The position numbers were made by a program, and so were the translations under genes. A stretch of 64,000 nucleotides of DNA from Sipunculus nudus (lineage: Eukaryota > Annelida > Sipuncula > Golfingiida > Sipunculidae): assembly GCA_026874595.1 (NCBI GenBank), contig CM049317.1, positions 32,910,901 through 32,974,900 on the forward strand, in the 5' to 3' direction. Every line of letters starts with the position of its first letter. Position 1 is the stretch's first letter. Positions 1 to 11,292 of this stretch are shown here, piece after piece. The notes beneath the pieces are model-generated. The model did not search any database. It was not told the origin of the DNA and saw only the letters and a program-made list of their open reading frames with translations.

Positions 1-1512
1 TTGTTAGAGGTAGTCTGTGCGACAGAAGTAGAACCCACTGATACTGATGGACAAGATACGGTTGATGATGAGGACTTGTTAGAGTTGGGGACATATATGG
101 GTAAGGAGTCTATCAATGATGTAAATATAGGAGCTGGAATAGGGACAGATCAGAAAGAAGAAATCAGACAGGTTATAGATGAGTACAATGATGTGTTCAC
201 TGATGTACCTGGTACTACTAACTTGGTAGAACATCATGTTCAGTTAACATCTGATGAGCCAGTTAAGTGTAAACCATACCCTGTACCTTATGCTATCAGA
301 GAATCTCTGAAAAAGGATATTGATGATATGTTAAAGATGGGAATTATCCGTGAGTCAACATCATGTTATGCGTCACCAGTGGTGGTGGTCCGTAAGCGTG
401 ATGGAACAAATAGAGTATGTGTGGACTATCGCAAGTTGAATAAGATCACAGTAGTGGATCCTGAGCCTGTAAACAGAGTTGATGATGTGTTCAGCAGATT
501 AAGTGAAGATAGGTATTTCACTAAGATTGACTTGAGTAAAGGTTATTGGCAAGTACCAGTAGCAGAGCAAGATGTATATAAAACAGCTTTTGTTACACCT
601 GATGGAAGATATGAGTTTTTAAAGATGCCATTTGGTATGGTTAACTCGGGAGCCACGCTGGTCCGAGGAGTTCGTAAAATGTTAGATGGAATGAATTGTG
701 TAGACAGTTATGTAGATGACTTGTTGGTACACACCAAGACGTGGGAAGATCATGTCAGTGTACTTAGGGAGTTACTTAGTCGTATGAGAGATGCTGGTTT
801 AACTGCTAGACCTACCAAGTGTTGGTTAGGGACTACCAGTGTAGACTTTTTAGGTCACCAAATAGAACTGAATGGTGTAGGTCCTCAAAATGATAATGTA
901 TGTAAAATTGACAGAGTAGTCAGACCTAAAACAAAGAAGGAAATCCGATCATTCATTGGCCTGGTTGGATATTACAGGAACTATATTCCTAATTTCGCTA
1001 CTATAGCAGCTCCTCTTACGGATTTGACTAAAAAGGGTAAGCCTAATAAAATAGAGTGGCATGAGCCTCAAGAGAGGGCATATTGTACACTGAAAGAGTA
1101 TTTGGCTAGGAAACCCATTCTCAGGTTAGCTGATCCAAAGAAACCATTTGTTCTGCAGACAGATGCTTCAGATGTAGGAGTCGGTGCTATTTTATTGCAA
1201 GAATATGATTCACAGTTATTTCCTGTATCATATGCTAGCAAAAAATTGTCAAACAGAGAACAGAAGTACTCAACTATAGAGAAAGAATGCCTTGCATTAG
1301 TTTGGGGTGTAAATAAGTTCAAGTTATATCTCACAGGAACTGAATTTGTTGTGCAAACAGATCATCAGCCTCTCACTTACTTGAACAAAGCTAAATTTAT
1401 CAATGACAGAGTAATGAGATGGGCAATGTATTTGCAGAACTACAAATTTCACATTAAATCAATCCAGGGTAGTAAAAACAATGCAGCTGACTTCTTAAGT
1501 CGTGTTGTGTAA
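1..1512 (+). CDS. pol: Gypsy pol fragment: reverse transcriptase and RNase H (C-terminal part)
   Basis: The frame is open from base 1 to a TAA at 1510-1512, so it is partial at its N-terminus and the first codon (TTG, Leu) is not a start. Residues 1-70 are an acidic linker. RT follows, with the catalytic Asp in a TKIDLSKGYWQVP-type motif (D177) and the YVDD box at 237-240. RNase H follows with its acidic set visible: D388 in QTDAS, E427/E429 in STIEKEC, D454 in QTDHQP and D497 in ADFLSR. There is no stop or frameshift in 503 codons, so this part of the copy looks intact. The protein ends right after RNase H, where most Gypsy elements continue into integrase. It is clearly related to, but much diverged from, the minus-strand pol at 52981-55551. 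Function: copying element RNA into DNA in cytoplasmic capsids (family knowledge). Confidence 0.93.
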   Translation: MLEVVCATEVEPTDTDGQDTVDDEDLLELGTYMGKESINDVNIGAGIGTDQKEEIRQVIDEYNDVFTDVPGTTNLVEHHVQLTSDEPVKCKPYPVPYAIRESLKKDIDDMLKMGIIRESTSCYASPVVVVRKRDGTNRVCVDYRKLNKITVVDPEPVNRVDDVFSRLSEDRYFTKIDLSKGYWQVPVAEQDVYKTAFVTPDGRYEFLKMPFGMVNSGATLVRGVRKMLDGMNCVDSYVDDLLVHTKTWEDHVSVLRELLSRMRDAGLTARPTKCWLGTTSVDFLGHQIELNGVGPQNDNVCKIDRVVRPKTKKEIRSFIGLVGYYRNYIPNFATIAAPLTDLTKKGKPNKIEWHEPQERAYCTLKEYLARKPILRLADPKKPFVLQTDASDVGVGAILLQEYDSQLFPVSYASKKLSNREQKYSTIEKECLALVWGVNKFKLYLTGTEFVVQTDHQPLTYLNKAKFINDRVMRWAMYLQNYKFHIKSIQGSKNNAADFLSRVV

Positions 1513-1882
1513 AATAGATCTGAAAAGGAAAATAAAGGGTAAATCATGTAAATATGAATGATAATATGAATGTACATAATATAATGTTATGTTGAAATGG
1601 CTTGAAGGTTGTATTGTAGATTAAAATATGGATGTGCTTTAAAGGAGTTTGCATTATTGTATATATGTTTAATGATGTTCAAATAATATGATGAGTGTGT
1701 AATGTTATACATGTGTTGATCAGTTACAAATAGTAAAACCAATATATGTACACACATGTAATACTGTCATCAATGTACTAAATGGAAACTTGTGATTTAC
1801 ATGATGATGCATTTGATATGGTAATAGTACACATTTGTGTTGTTGTTAGGTACTGGAAAAATATCTTTCAGAGATTTTTCTT

Positions 1883-1891
1883 AAAGGGGGG
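1883..1891 (+). other. Polypurine tract of element 1
   Basis: The run AAAGGGGGG lies two bases before the start of the LTR, where the plus-strand primer of an LTR retrotransposon is expected. The stretch 1513-1882 between the pol stop and this tract is AT-rich and holds no gene that I can see. Confidence 0.7.
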
Positions 1892-1893
1892 CG

Positions 1894-2715
1894 TGTGACA
1901 CAAATGTGCTACCCGCCCAGTGTATGTCAAATGGAATGTCATAAATAATGAAATAAGTTAGGGAAAACATAATTTCTGCAGTGCATTAAAAGGTCAGTTT
2001 ATATTAAAATGAAATATCAGATCATAAAGTGTAGTTTGAGAGACAGAGCTAATAATATTTGGTAAAGTTGTCAGCTGTTGTTGTCATCATGTTTGTTTAC
2101 ATCCGTGCTGACGACGATGGGGAATTGTTCCATAGTATTTTATTTATTATGTAAGTAAATGGACTTACTGTACCATGATTTATTATAATTAGATGACAGA
2201 AGGTTCTAGAGAATTCAGGTAATGTGTATTTTCCAATAGGTAAATTCTAGAAAATCCCGTAGGTGCTAGTCTTGACCAGAAACGACTTGATTGTTCTAGA
2301 GACTTCTAGAAGTTTCGGTTACCCAGGTATAAATAGGGCGGTGTCAAGGCCGGGGGGGGGGGGGGGAGTGAAGGAATTTGGAAGTTACCGTCAACTGGTG
2401 ACAGGTCGTTTTATGTCAACGACAGATTAGTTGAACACCGAGCGGGGTGTGTTACAAATTCCGCGAGGACAGTATTAGTCCTGGAGAGAATATACATAGG
2501 TGCAGCCGATCAGGGCGTTAGAAGATATACGTGATTGGTATTTGTTGAAGACGTTGTTATTGTGAGATTGGAGCCAGTCAACGACGACGGTGGCCAATTG
2601 TTGGATGTTACCGGAATAAACCGTGTTCTTCAGTTCAGACAACGAGTGGTATTTTGGACTTTTCTGTGTGAAAGAACTCGGGAATATATGTCCGCTGCGT
2701 GTGTGGTGTGACACA
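1894..2715 (+). repeat. 3' LTR of element 1
   Basis: The LTR of about 822 bp starts TGTGACAC and ends GTGACACA, so its tips form the usual TG...CA with TGTG/CACA inverted ends. It aligns along its whole length with the solo LTR at 33364-34187, including the start (gacacaaatgtgctac), the TATA region and the end (ctgcgtgtgtggtgtgacaca). A run of 15 G at 2352-2366 lies downstream of the TATA box and is absent from the solo LTR, so it is probably a local expansion. Confidence 0.88.
2328..2336 (+). promoter_or_regulatory. TATA box of the element 1 LTR
   Basis: TATAAATAG lies in the middle of the LTR and is conserved at the matching place in the solo LTR (33801-33809). Position and conservation fit the pol II promoter of the retrotransposon. 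Activity cannot be judged from sequence. Confidence 0.6.
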
Positions 2716-3342
2716 TTCTTTACCCCATTTTATTTTTGGTACCATTTACTTAATCATAAGCCATCTATTCCATATTTCACCAGCTGATATTTAATTCATA
2801 CTTATTTATTTTACATGTATTGTACAGCTATTTATAACAAGTTATGCTCAGTTGCGTCATATTTTAGGAATTTGACAGATGTTCCTTCATGTTTATCACA
2901 TCTCCAGACTTCACTTATAACAACGCTGATTACAGCTCAAGGAAAAGTCCTGGTAAAATATATTCATTAAATATACCAACATATGGCACCAATAAAGTAA
3001 TTTAAATCATACAGTCGTGACGCACCTGGGCCCAAGTATTTCCACAAGCTACCCAGGATAAACAGAAGAAAAATGTTTATGATAGCTACTTTACGTTTCT
3101 TAGCAACCAGAGGTCCAATATAATGATGAAGGGAGGTATGGGAGAGAGGACATGATATATGATGATTTAATGATCAGGCACTGACACTGCTCAGACGTAT
3201 GATGCTAACAACACGGCTTCGGGCAAAGGTTTGGTACAAAATCGATGTTTCATTTTAATTAAATGTTGTCAGTGCGGAAGTTCAAGGGTAGGCTAGGCCT
3301 TTATGGCTTAATCAATGTTTCGTTACCATCTAATCCAACACT
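2716..3342. other. No recognised feature
   Basis: AT-rich DNA after the LTR of element 1. I see no coding exon, RNA gene or repeat structure that I can name. Confidence 0.5.
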
Positions 3343-3660
3343 CTTAAAAAATGTGTTCAAGGCAGGACCCAAATGGTTCTTTACAGTTGATTAAGTGGGG
3401 AACCTTTAAGGGTTCTGCCTTGAACCTTAAACAAATGGTTTTTGTGGAACCTCCTGCAGGTTCTTTTATAGAACCTAACAGGTTCAAACCAAAACTTATT
3501 TAAAGGTTCCGAGAGAACCCCTTCAAGTTTCTTCACAGGGGACTGTAAAGATCCTTGAAAGGTTCTTTTTGGAACCCTGGGTATATGGTTCTTTATGGAA
3601 TTTTCAAGTAAGGCTTTCTTTAGAAAGTCTACTGTGTTATAAGGATAAACTATGTAGACC
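3343..3660. repeat. GGTTC/GAACC palindrome cluster, left
   Basis: The stretch is filled with the short motifs GGTTCTTT, GGAACC, AGAACC and GAACC in both orientations, so that much of it can fold on itself. It begins near CACTCTTAAAAAA. A smaller cluster of the same motifs ends at 5495 with TTAGAGTG, roughly the inverse of this start. The two clusters may be the ends of one element (3343-5495). This type of GGTTCTTT...GAACC repeat is widespread in fish genomes; assignment to a transposon family is not possible here. Confidence 0.55.
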
Positions 3661-4644
3661 ATTTTCTTTAATTCAGAATTATTTTATCTGACCATGTGGA
3701 GCCTGATGAGGAAGGGCTAACACTTAATTTTTTTGCTGTGCCGAAGATATGCTATAAACATGAAAAGTAGGAAAACTGAGGGGACGTAAAGTAACAGTTA
3801 TTTCATTTGTAATCTGTGTGCATGGAAATTACATCCTTGTTGAATGAAAACGTAGTAATCAAGAAACATATCTTTTTAAACATCTATTTGTAAATTTCCG
3901 TACAAAAATAATACAATTGTTCACATTCATAAACCAACTGTCCATACATGACACAAAAGCATTATTACATGTAACGAAGTTCTCCACTGTCAAGGAATAT
4001 GTCTTTTGGTTTCCCGGACATCTCCTTTTCTCAACATCATTTCTTATAAATTCAATGCTCCACATACAAAAACAGTTCAACGAATCTTTTTTGCAAGCAG
4101 AGCCTTTGGTTTGCAAACATTAGGAGTGTCTTGATGTATACAAACAATGTGATTGCAGTCTCCGTGCTGCCTCCATAACCCCGTCCATGGAAAAAAAAAA
4201 AACAGAGAGAGAGAGTGCCGTTTGTTTCCTGCTTGACAAGTGGTAAACATTATGAAGAGACGGTTGAAGGACTATTTGTGTATTCGTTGGTATATGCTTG
4301 TCTCTTGTTTTTTCAGTGTTCCTAGTATGATAAATTTGTATTAAACTTTTGATTCTTGTCACTATTTCAGAAAATTAAAATGTATCAGAATTGTTGCAAG
4401 TTGATTAGAAATACATATGGTGATGATCAATCAATTTTCCACGAGTATATTTTGATGACCGCGATGCCAGCCTTTCATTCAATACGACGTACTGTTCGCC
4501 TGAATAAGGAATCCGGTGTTCGACTGTTGATAAAAAAAAACCCACTGCAAAGCTTTGTATCATGCATCAGGGATTCTGTTAAGAAAATACATCGGGAAAA
4601 TTGGAAATAAGACATAAGGAAACACGATATAATTATAAAACACA

Positions 4645-4647
<3 letters not shown>
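3661..4647. other. No recognised feature
   Basis: AT-rich sequence between the palindrome cluster and an AT microsatellite. Short open frames exist on both strands but none has recognisable domain content. Confidence 0.5.

Positions 4648-4716
<69 letters not shown>
4648..4716. repeat. (TA)n microsatellite
   Basis: About 69 bp of uninterrupted TA repeat directly left of a palindromic element. Confidence 0.95.
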
Positions 4717-4717
<1 letters not shown>

Positions 4718-4912
4718 TGAAGAAAACAGCACTGTAAATTCACAACAGACTGTTTCACGGGATGCGACCCGATCATCAGGTGAACGTTAGAATTCGGGTC
4801 GCATCTTGGGAAAAAGTCTGTCCTGGATACTAACATCATTCACCTGATGATCGGGTCACATCCCATGAATCAGTATGAAGTTAAATTACAGTGTTGTTAT
4901 TCTTCATTGTAA
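4718..4912. repeat. Palindromic element with hammerhead-like core
   Basis: Two arms of about 70 bp face each other around a short spacer. The inner arms (4757-4782 and about 4841-4866) match at about 25 of 26 positions when one is reversed. The outer arms are looser (both carry a CACTGTAA-type block and a GAAGAA end). On the minus strand the left arm reads CTGATGA, then a GC stem (CGGG...CCCG), then TGAAAC. On the plus strand the right arm reads CTGATGA, the same stem and TGAATC. CTGATGA...stem...GAAAC is the layout of the hammerhead ribozyme core. Stems I and III are not convincingly present, so a ribozyme is only a suggestion. Confidence 0.55.
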
Positions 4913-4971
4913 TATCGCTCTCGCCTTTTCTGTAGGTCATAGAGCACTTTACAACGGAAAGTAACTCTACC

Positions 4972-4974
<3 letters not shown>

Positions 4975-5006
<32 letters not shown>
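4975..5006. repeat. (TA)n microsatellite
   Basis: About 32 bp of TA repeat flanked by ACCTTC on the left and GAAGGT on the right, so the whole block is a perfect palindrome. Confidence 0.9.
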
Positions 5007-5009
<3 letters not shown>

Positions 5010-5317
5010 GGTTGATCACCATCTTTTCATGTGTAATTAAGCATGACTAGGCATCTCAGAGACTGTTTAGTCCCTCATGCCAATGTTTTCAACACAGATG
5101 CTATACAAACAAATCTGTCATACTTACCGACTCAACCCGAAATGTAGTGAGAAATGAGATGCGTTTCTGTACGATACTTTATATCAATATATATAAATAT
5201 CTTTCCAAATAAAATATTATCTGTCTTCAAAAATCGGGCTACCAAAGCATCATCCGTTCACCGGTTACCGCTCAAATTAGCCGCCCAGGCGCATTTAAGT
5301 TATCTGAACATTTGGTC

Positions 5318-5495
5318 ACACTTTAGGTTCCATCTAGAAATTCAGTCTTACCAAGAACCTCAGTAGTGCCGAGATGAACCTATACACAGGTAAAAAAGGG
5401 TTCTAGGAGGAACCATGGTTTTAGATAGAACCATGTGAATCAAGAACCATGAGAGATCTTCAAAGATCCATTAAGAACCCTTTTCCTTAGAGTGA
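5318..5495. repeat. GGTTC/GAACC palindrome cluster, right
   Basis: The same short motifs as at 3343-3660 recur here (GGTTCC, AAGAACC, GGTTCTAGG, GGAACC, AGAACC), ending near CTTTTCCTTAGAGTG. It may be the partner end of that cluster. Confidence 0.5.
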
Positions 5496-5626
5496 AGACG
5501 GCTTTCAATTGTTAATTTTCTCTAAAGAAACAGCTAACCACACCTGATTGCACAGTGTAATTGTGTACAGATGTCGGTTGGTGGGCACGTGTGTCAATTC
5601 AGGTCAATTTAAAACAAACTAACCTG

Positions 5627-5628
<2 letters not shown>

Positions 5629-5675
<47 letters not shown>
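5629..5675. repeat. (TA)n microsatellite
   Basis: About 45 bp of TA repeat, followed at 5734-5758 by a short (ATT)n run. Confidence 0.93.
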
Positions 5676-5678
<3 letters not shown>

Positions 5679-5795
5679 AATATATTAGATTATCATACAA
5701 TTTAACATTGTGATAATAATTATAATTATCACTAATATTATTATTATTATTATTATTGTACAATGCATATAACAATAAATAAACAAAATACAGTA

Positions 5796-6083
5796 CCGGC
5801 TTCTGTGGCTAATGGGTAGAGCACAGGGCTGAAAGCCGAGAGGTCGTGAGTTCGAATCTCAACCGAGGTCCCCACCCAGGGTGAGCTCTCTGCAGCCTTG
5901 ATAGGGAGACTGTTTCACTCACAAACCCTCGGTTTTACGACCCAGCAATGGGGATGATACACACCAAGGACCCGCAGGAGGAATACACCGAGCCTGGTTG
6001 ACGCCAGAATTATCCCGTGTAAGCCCTTGTCACGTACTCTGTCTGGAATCGAATTCTGCAGATGTACAGAATACTTAGTTAAA
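5796..6083 (+). mobile_element. tRNA-derived SINE, copy 1
   Basis: The head is tRNA-like: an A box in GTGGCTAATGGGTAGAGC and a B box GTTCGAATC 40-odd bases on, which together form a pol III promoter. The body then matches the SINE at 19193-19567 in order: cccagggtgagc, ctctgcag, gtttcactcacaaac, gacccagcaatggggatgat, cctggtt, and the end ctgcagatgtaca. Two copies sharing head, body and tail make a SINE family the best reading. It is not a functional tRNA gene. I could not assign the body to a named SINE superfamily. The sequence after it is unrelated to copy 2. Confidence 0.85.
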
Positions 6084-8314
6084 GGGGCCTTTACACAGAA
6101 TAGCGACCTTTCTACCTTCCGTGTGCGACCACAAAATTTACCAGGTCGTCGTAGGAGGCACAAAAAGGCAGAATGGTTGCCTTGGTCGTTCAAAGGTGGT
6201 ACACAAGAGTTTCAGACATCGCCATGGACGCCATGGTCGGCGTGAGTTTTTGTACATGTTCAAAACAATCGCACAAAGGTCGCCGAGGTAGTGGGTGTGC
6301 CAGTGTCCAGTATTTTGTCACCCATTATAGGATTTAAAACTCTTTTCCTACCCATTCATCATTTTGCACTTGAAGACCAGTTTTATTCAATCCCAAAACG
6401 ACAGATGGTGTTTAATGTAATTAAGACTGGCCAAACTATTTTAATATTTAATAGTTAACACAAGAACACAACCGTGACGGGTGCACATACGCACAAGCAA
6501 TAGTAATAACATACCTCAAGACAATTTGTTAACTAATAAGTAATAGATAATACAAACATTTATTTAAAACCTTCTTTCCCCATACAGTGTTTCAGAATAA
6601 GGGCTTAAATTAAGCTATCGGACCTTGACCAGAGTCACAAACTACATACTGCCTTGACACACTCGTAATTGCCGACAGATGGCGCTGTTATAGCCTCTTT
6701 GGAAATGTTTTAAATGTCTGTAGATTTATGGAGAATCAAGGAAAATGAACCTCCCCAGGACACACTTTGCATCCTACCCAACAGTTTACGACTAAACCGT
6801 GCAGTTCCGTGAACAATGCCCAATGCGATCGCCACCAATTGTAATACAGGTGTACTGTTTGTTCCTCAATACGAGGTATAAGTAATAACACGAATTGAAG
6901 GAGGTTTTTTAATAGTTACTCGCGTAATGAAGGTAGATCTCTGGTAGAGCTTACACCTGATTCAAGAAGAATCCCTTTCGTTTTTTTTTTCCACTTACCT
7001 GTCTTTTATGTCTCAGAAAGAGCGCATACCTCCGCTAACACCTGTACCCGAATCGTCCGCTTAAAAAAATAATTCTACATTATATCACTGAAATTCATTG
7101 GAATTATTGGTGATATCGGAAAAAAATAAGCAAATCCCTATCGGCCATCTTTCGACATAAGGTCATTTTAAATATAAGGATCTTTGCAGGTTGTGTATTG
7201 TAAAATTTTTAAGACACGTCTGTCGTTATTTTACAGGTTCGGACTGAGTGAAGGTGAGTTTGACGTGTGGCTGTAACGTTTCGGTGTGGGGAGTATATGA
7301 TGATTTACGAAGAAATAACAATAAAAACTTAAGGTCAGTTGGACCAATCTGCTTTATACGACCATGAGACGTTATTATGACAGAAGAGAAAGTTTAGTAA
7401 ACTTCCATGATAATGACGTCACCACGGCGAAAAGTTACTCACCGTAGCCCCTGAAATTTAAAGGTACCTTCCTTATCTACAAATTCTTTGAACGCGTTCT
7501 CTTTTGATTATCTTGAAGTTTTGCACGAGTGGATCATTAACCCACATATTTTTTGTTACAACATGCTTTTCTTAATTATTTAGCAAATTAAATACGACCG
7601 TATATAAAACTCTGATGTCAAATACTACCACACATCCAATATTTCGATCCGACCGTTCGATTTAGTATTCTATTATGACTTGTTTATCATGACTCGAACC
7701 CCTATCAGTTTATTTTTAAAAGGCCTCAATGTCATGTTTTCATGGCTAAGAGCAGGCTTGGTGTCTTAAATTCATGACCAGGTCTTCGAGGTCTTGGTAA
7801 AATAAAACCCGATATTATGCTAGGAATATATTAGCTAAATCTTTGTAAATCTGTTTTACCATGTGTGGTAGATATAATTATAATGATTAATGTTTCTAAC
7901 TCGTATGTTGAAGAATAGACAGCCCGTGAAACAAACGGGAATACGTGACCTTCGCACTGTCTATTTACAGAATATTTTAGAAAGGAATAATCCATTGAGC
8001 TACTAAGCTAATGTTCGAAGATCTGAACGACATCACCCCACCGGGGTTTAAACATTCATCTATTTTCGTCTAGGCCTAATTCATTCTGGTAACGCAAGAG
8101 CGTAGATATCCGAACTAGACTTTTTTTTCGCAGACAGTTTGGTGAATCGGCTGCACAAAAGGTCACCGAGACAGCGCCCAACTTCCACGCCGGAGAAAGG
8201 CTTGTTGAGGCAAATGACATTATCTGGATTAAACCTCTGTGTAGAATGGATGGCGCCAAGAGTGTAATAGTCTGTCCAAAGGACACCAGGTGTCGCTACC
8301 GTTATATTCCATAG

Positions 8315-8321
<7 letters not shown>
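6084..8321. other. No recognised feature
   Basis: Mixed AT-rich DNA. Open frames are short and show no domain. The plus-strand string ending at 6245 (SPWTPWSA before GTGAGT) was considered as a TSP1 fragment and rejected. Confidence 0.5.

Positions 8322-8368
<47 letters not shown>
8322..8368. repeat. (GA)n microsatellite
   Basis: About 45 bp of GA repeat. Confidence 0.95.
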
Positions 8369-8376
<8 letters not shown>

Positions 8377-8439
8377 GTCGCGGGTTCAAAACTTTAAACT
8401 GAATGCAAAATGAGATACCCGGAAGCGGATCCAGGGTGT

Positions 8440-8456
8440 GGGGGGGGGGGGGGGGG
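8440..8456 (+). repeat. Poly-G tract
   Basis: A run of about 17 G on the plus strand, able to form a G-quadruplex. Confidence 0.95.
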
Positions 8457-11292
8457 CATTTTGCAGCAGCCGCAACCTTTATTTTAGACGTTTCACACTA
8501 ATTATTGAAGCCTGGGCCCCCTTTCCCCTTTTTCGGACTTGGGGACCTTATTTTTAAGTTTTACCATCACTCCTCCTTGGTTGGAACCGTCTTTTCTGAA
8601 ATCCTGAATCCGCACCTTATGCCATGTTCTCATTGGTCTGATAATAACTTTTTAAGTCAACCCTTGTTGTGAAATAAAGATAATCTTGCTATACAAAGCA
8701 TTAGTTTGAGAAGAGACCTGGCACGGCTGCAAGGTATGTTTATCCGTAGGAGTGTTGTAAGCTGTATTATAATGGTGATCTGTGGGATGGACAGTCATGT
8801 TTTTCATTCTGATTATTAAAGGCGAGATGGAATGGCTCCATACGGATATGACGCAGAGACTTTTCAATCGGCCGTATCAGGACATTATGGAACCGTTACT
8901 TATTTAAACACACAGTAATTAACCGAACCAATATGTTGTATCATTAAAAATGGAACTCAACTAAAAAGGACACAAAATGACGCAAAAAAAAGAGGTGAGA
9001 GTTGCATTCCTACATCACTTCATGCCCTGTATGGGTACCTTGAAAGCATATGAAGCTTGAAAAAAAAGTCTACAAAGTTGTAACAATATAAATAAATTTA
9101 TTTATATATAAGTGTGTCTTTAACATGCGCGGTTAGTTTATACAGTAGCACCGGAAGCATTTTTTTATTTTAAAATATCTAAGCACATGAAAATTACACA
9201 TACTAGTTAATATCTAATAATACATGTTTGACTGTAACCGTAAAACTGATATATCACATATGTTCATTTTAAAACCTTTAAATACCATATGACTTGATGT
9301 TATGCATATGAACTAATGAAAACACTTAACAACAAACACGTGTAAGCGCCAACCTAACGAGAGCTGGACTATTAATCTAAAGTTCCTCCTGTGTTATAAC
9401 TACATTATTATTATCTAGTTGATGTTAAAGTACGACTAAGATTATCATGTTACCAATATCCTAAAACTCATCAAACCCAAACCTCCCAAAGGAAAAACTC
9501 ATAAGAATAAAATATAAAAATATAAAGTATCTTGACACCTCCCGGTCGGAACGTTTTTCTGAACAATCCGCATAAATGAGACCCAGAATGAAGGGATTTA
9601 ATTGAATATTAAGTGGATGGAGGAAACACTTGGAGTTAAAATGTTAAAATGCATAACCAGTCTTGGATTAATATACAGTAGAATAGGTAAAAACAGTTAA
9701 AGAACATATATAAATATACCGGCTCTGCTATCACGAGCAATAAATCATCTGTAATTGGACGGTTTTCCTTATATTTATTATTCAATTTCTACTCTCCTTA
9801 TTGTCTTAATGCTATCAAATGACAGGGATTACTGTGATTAAGAAACATTATGTTTCGTTAACTATTTATTTGATATTATTACATGTTACCGTGACATTAT
9901 AAAATCAGTGCAAAATCAACAACAATTTTTAAAACGTTGTATAACCATGCCGTGTAACTAAAACTGGACTGCATGGCATTATTAGTATTCACGTGTATTC
10001 TTGATATACAGATGAAACAGATTGGCTCAGAGGGAGTGTTCGAAACAAAGTTACACGCCGCCCCATACAATACCCGTCCTAGAATGTAAGCGCGGCGTGC
10101 ATTCAATGTCGAACATATTTTCCTGTTCGAGACCGCAGAAGACTTCACATTACTGACAAGATCATTATCCATTTTTGCTCGCCACGTGTCCTCCTGAAAT
10201 ACTAATTAAAGTAAATAGTAAAATGATTGTTGTGAAAACAATAAATCATCTGATGTGACATAAGCTGTTTTTTCAGACAGCCACGACACTACTTAAGGAC
10301 TTCTGGTAGCGCTTTGCAGTTAGCCGTATATACTGTTTTGGAATGTGGCTCTATATATACCTTTTTGAAATTTGGCCAAATATACTGTAGCATCAACTAC
10401 ATTACCTAACTCTTAAGCAAGAACTGAGAGGAAATTAGTATTTCACCGATTTTTATCAGATCGTCATTATGATAGACGTTTTGCTCAAATATTATACTAA
10501 TACAATATAGAAACGTGATACGATGAGCCATGGACTTCTATTTTCGTTTTCCGCTCACCATGGTTTTCTAACACTCAAAGCAGCTGTCACATCTGTTCGT
10601 TTAGTTGTCATGTTGAATATCATTTTGCCTCATAAAATCGCCGGTTATACATTTACAATTTAACCCTGTTTGTCATGCAGATGTTAAATGTAGCACCTCG
10701 TCTTTAATCTTCTATTTTTCAGGTTTTTTACTGTGAGCAGAACGATATACAGGATCCCCTAACAACATGGGTGTCATATTTCGTTAGGCCATTTACGCAT
10801 TCTTGCCTCAGATTTGAACACTTGTAAGAAGTAAAATAGTATCCGATATTGGCCAACAACATATTTTTTTTGTATGACAAGCATCTGGCTTATCGATGGC
10901 AATGGAATAGGTTATTTTCTGGTCATGGTAGTTTATGAAGAGAAAATTGTAGCGACAAACAGTACATACTTTTAACAAGCTGGACTTGAGCCATCGATTA
11001 TCAGTCCTACCAGATCACCTGCAACGACTTATACGTCACAGGGGGCGGCTGGCGGATTTAAATAAAAAAAAAAAGGGGGGGGGGGGCGATCAGCACCCAA
11101 GCTTGGGTCATATTGTGACTTTACATAAATCCGCATTGCCCATGAATGTGAACATAACTGAACATGCTTAGGTTGACAATGTTTAAATGTACAAAATTGT
11201 ATGCAGCTATAAATGTTTCTGCGGAATATCCTGAAAAAACGGCAATTAGAACGGTCGGATGAAATGTTCTCATTACAAAAATACCAATAACA
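8457..11292. other. No recognised feature
   Basis: AT-rich DNA without exon, RNA gene or clear repeat structure. A short A-run/G-run pair is at 11068-11087. Confidence 0.5.

Larger units (their letters stand above)
1..2715 (+). mobile_element. Gmr1-like Ty3/Gypsy retrotransposon, 3' part (element 1)
   Basis: This is the 3' portion of an LTR retrotransposon that enters from the left edge of the window. In order it shows an open pol frame (RT then RNase H), about 370 bp of untranslated DNA, a purine-rich tract and one LTR. No integrase follows RNase H; the LTR comes directly. The first residues of the frame resemble the linker that follows integrase in the complete element at 51407-58539. I therefore infer the same integrase-before-RT order, with integrase lying outside the window. 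The LTR family also occurs as a solo LTR at 33364. Being cut by the window edge, its 5' LTR, gag and target duplication cannot be judged. Confidence 0.9.

Noticed and set aside
5796-5870. tRNA gene
   Set aside because: Boxes A and B are present, but there is no proper acceptor stem and the SINE body follows.
6207-6245. Possible TSP1 mini-exon (SPWTPWSA before GTGAGT) on the plus strand
   Set aside because: Only about 25 nt, next to a SINE, wrong strand for the THSD7-like gene and without the cysteine pattern.
8081-8389. Frames with runs of LS, YI or IY residues
   Set aside because: Translations of GA and TA microsatellites.
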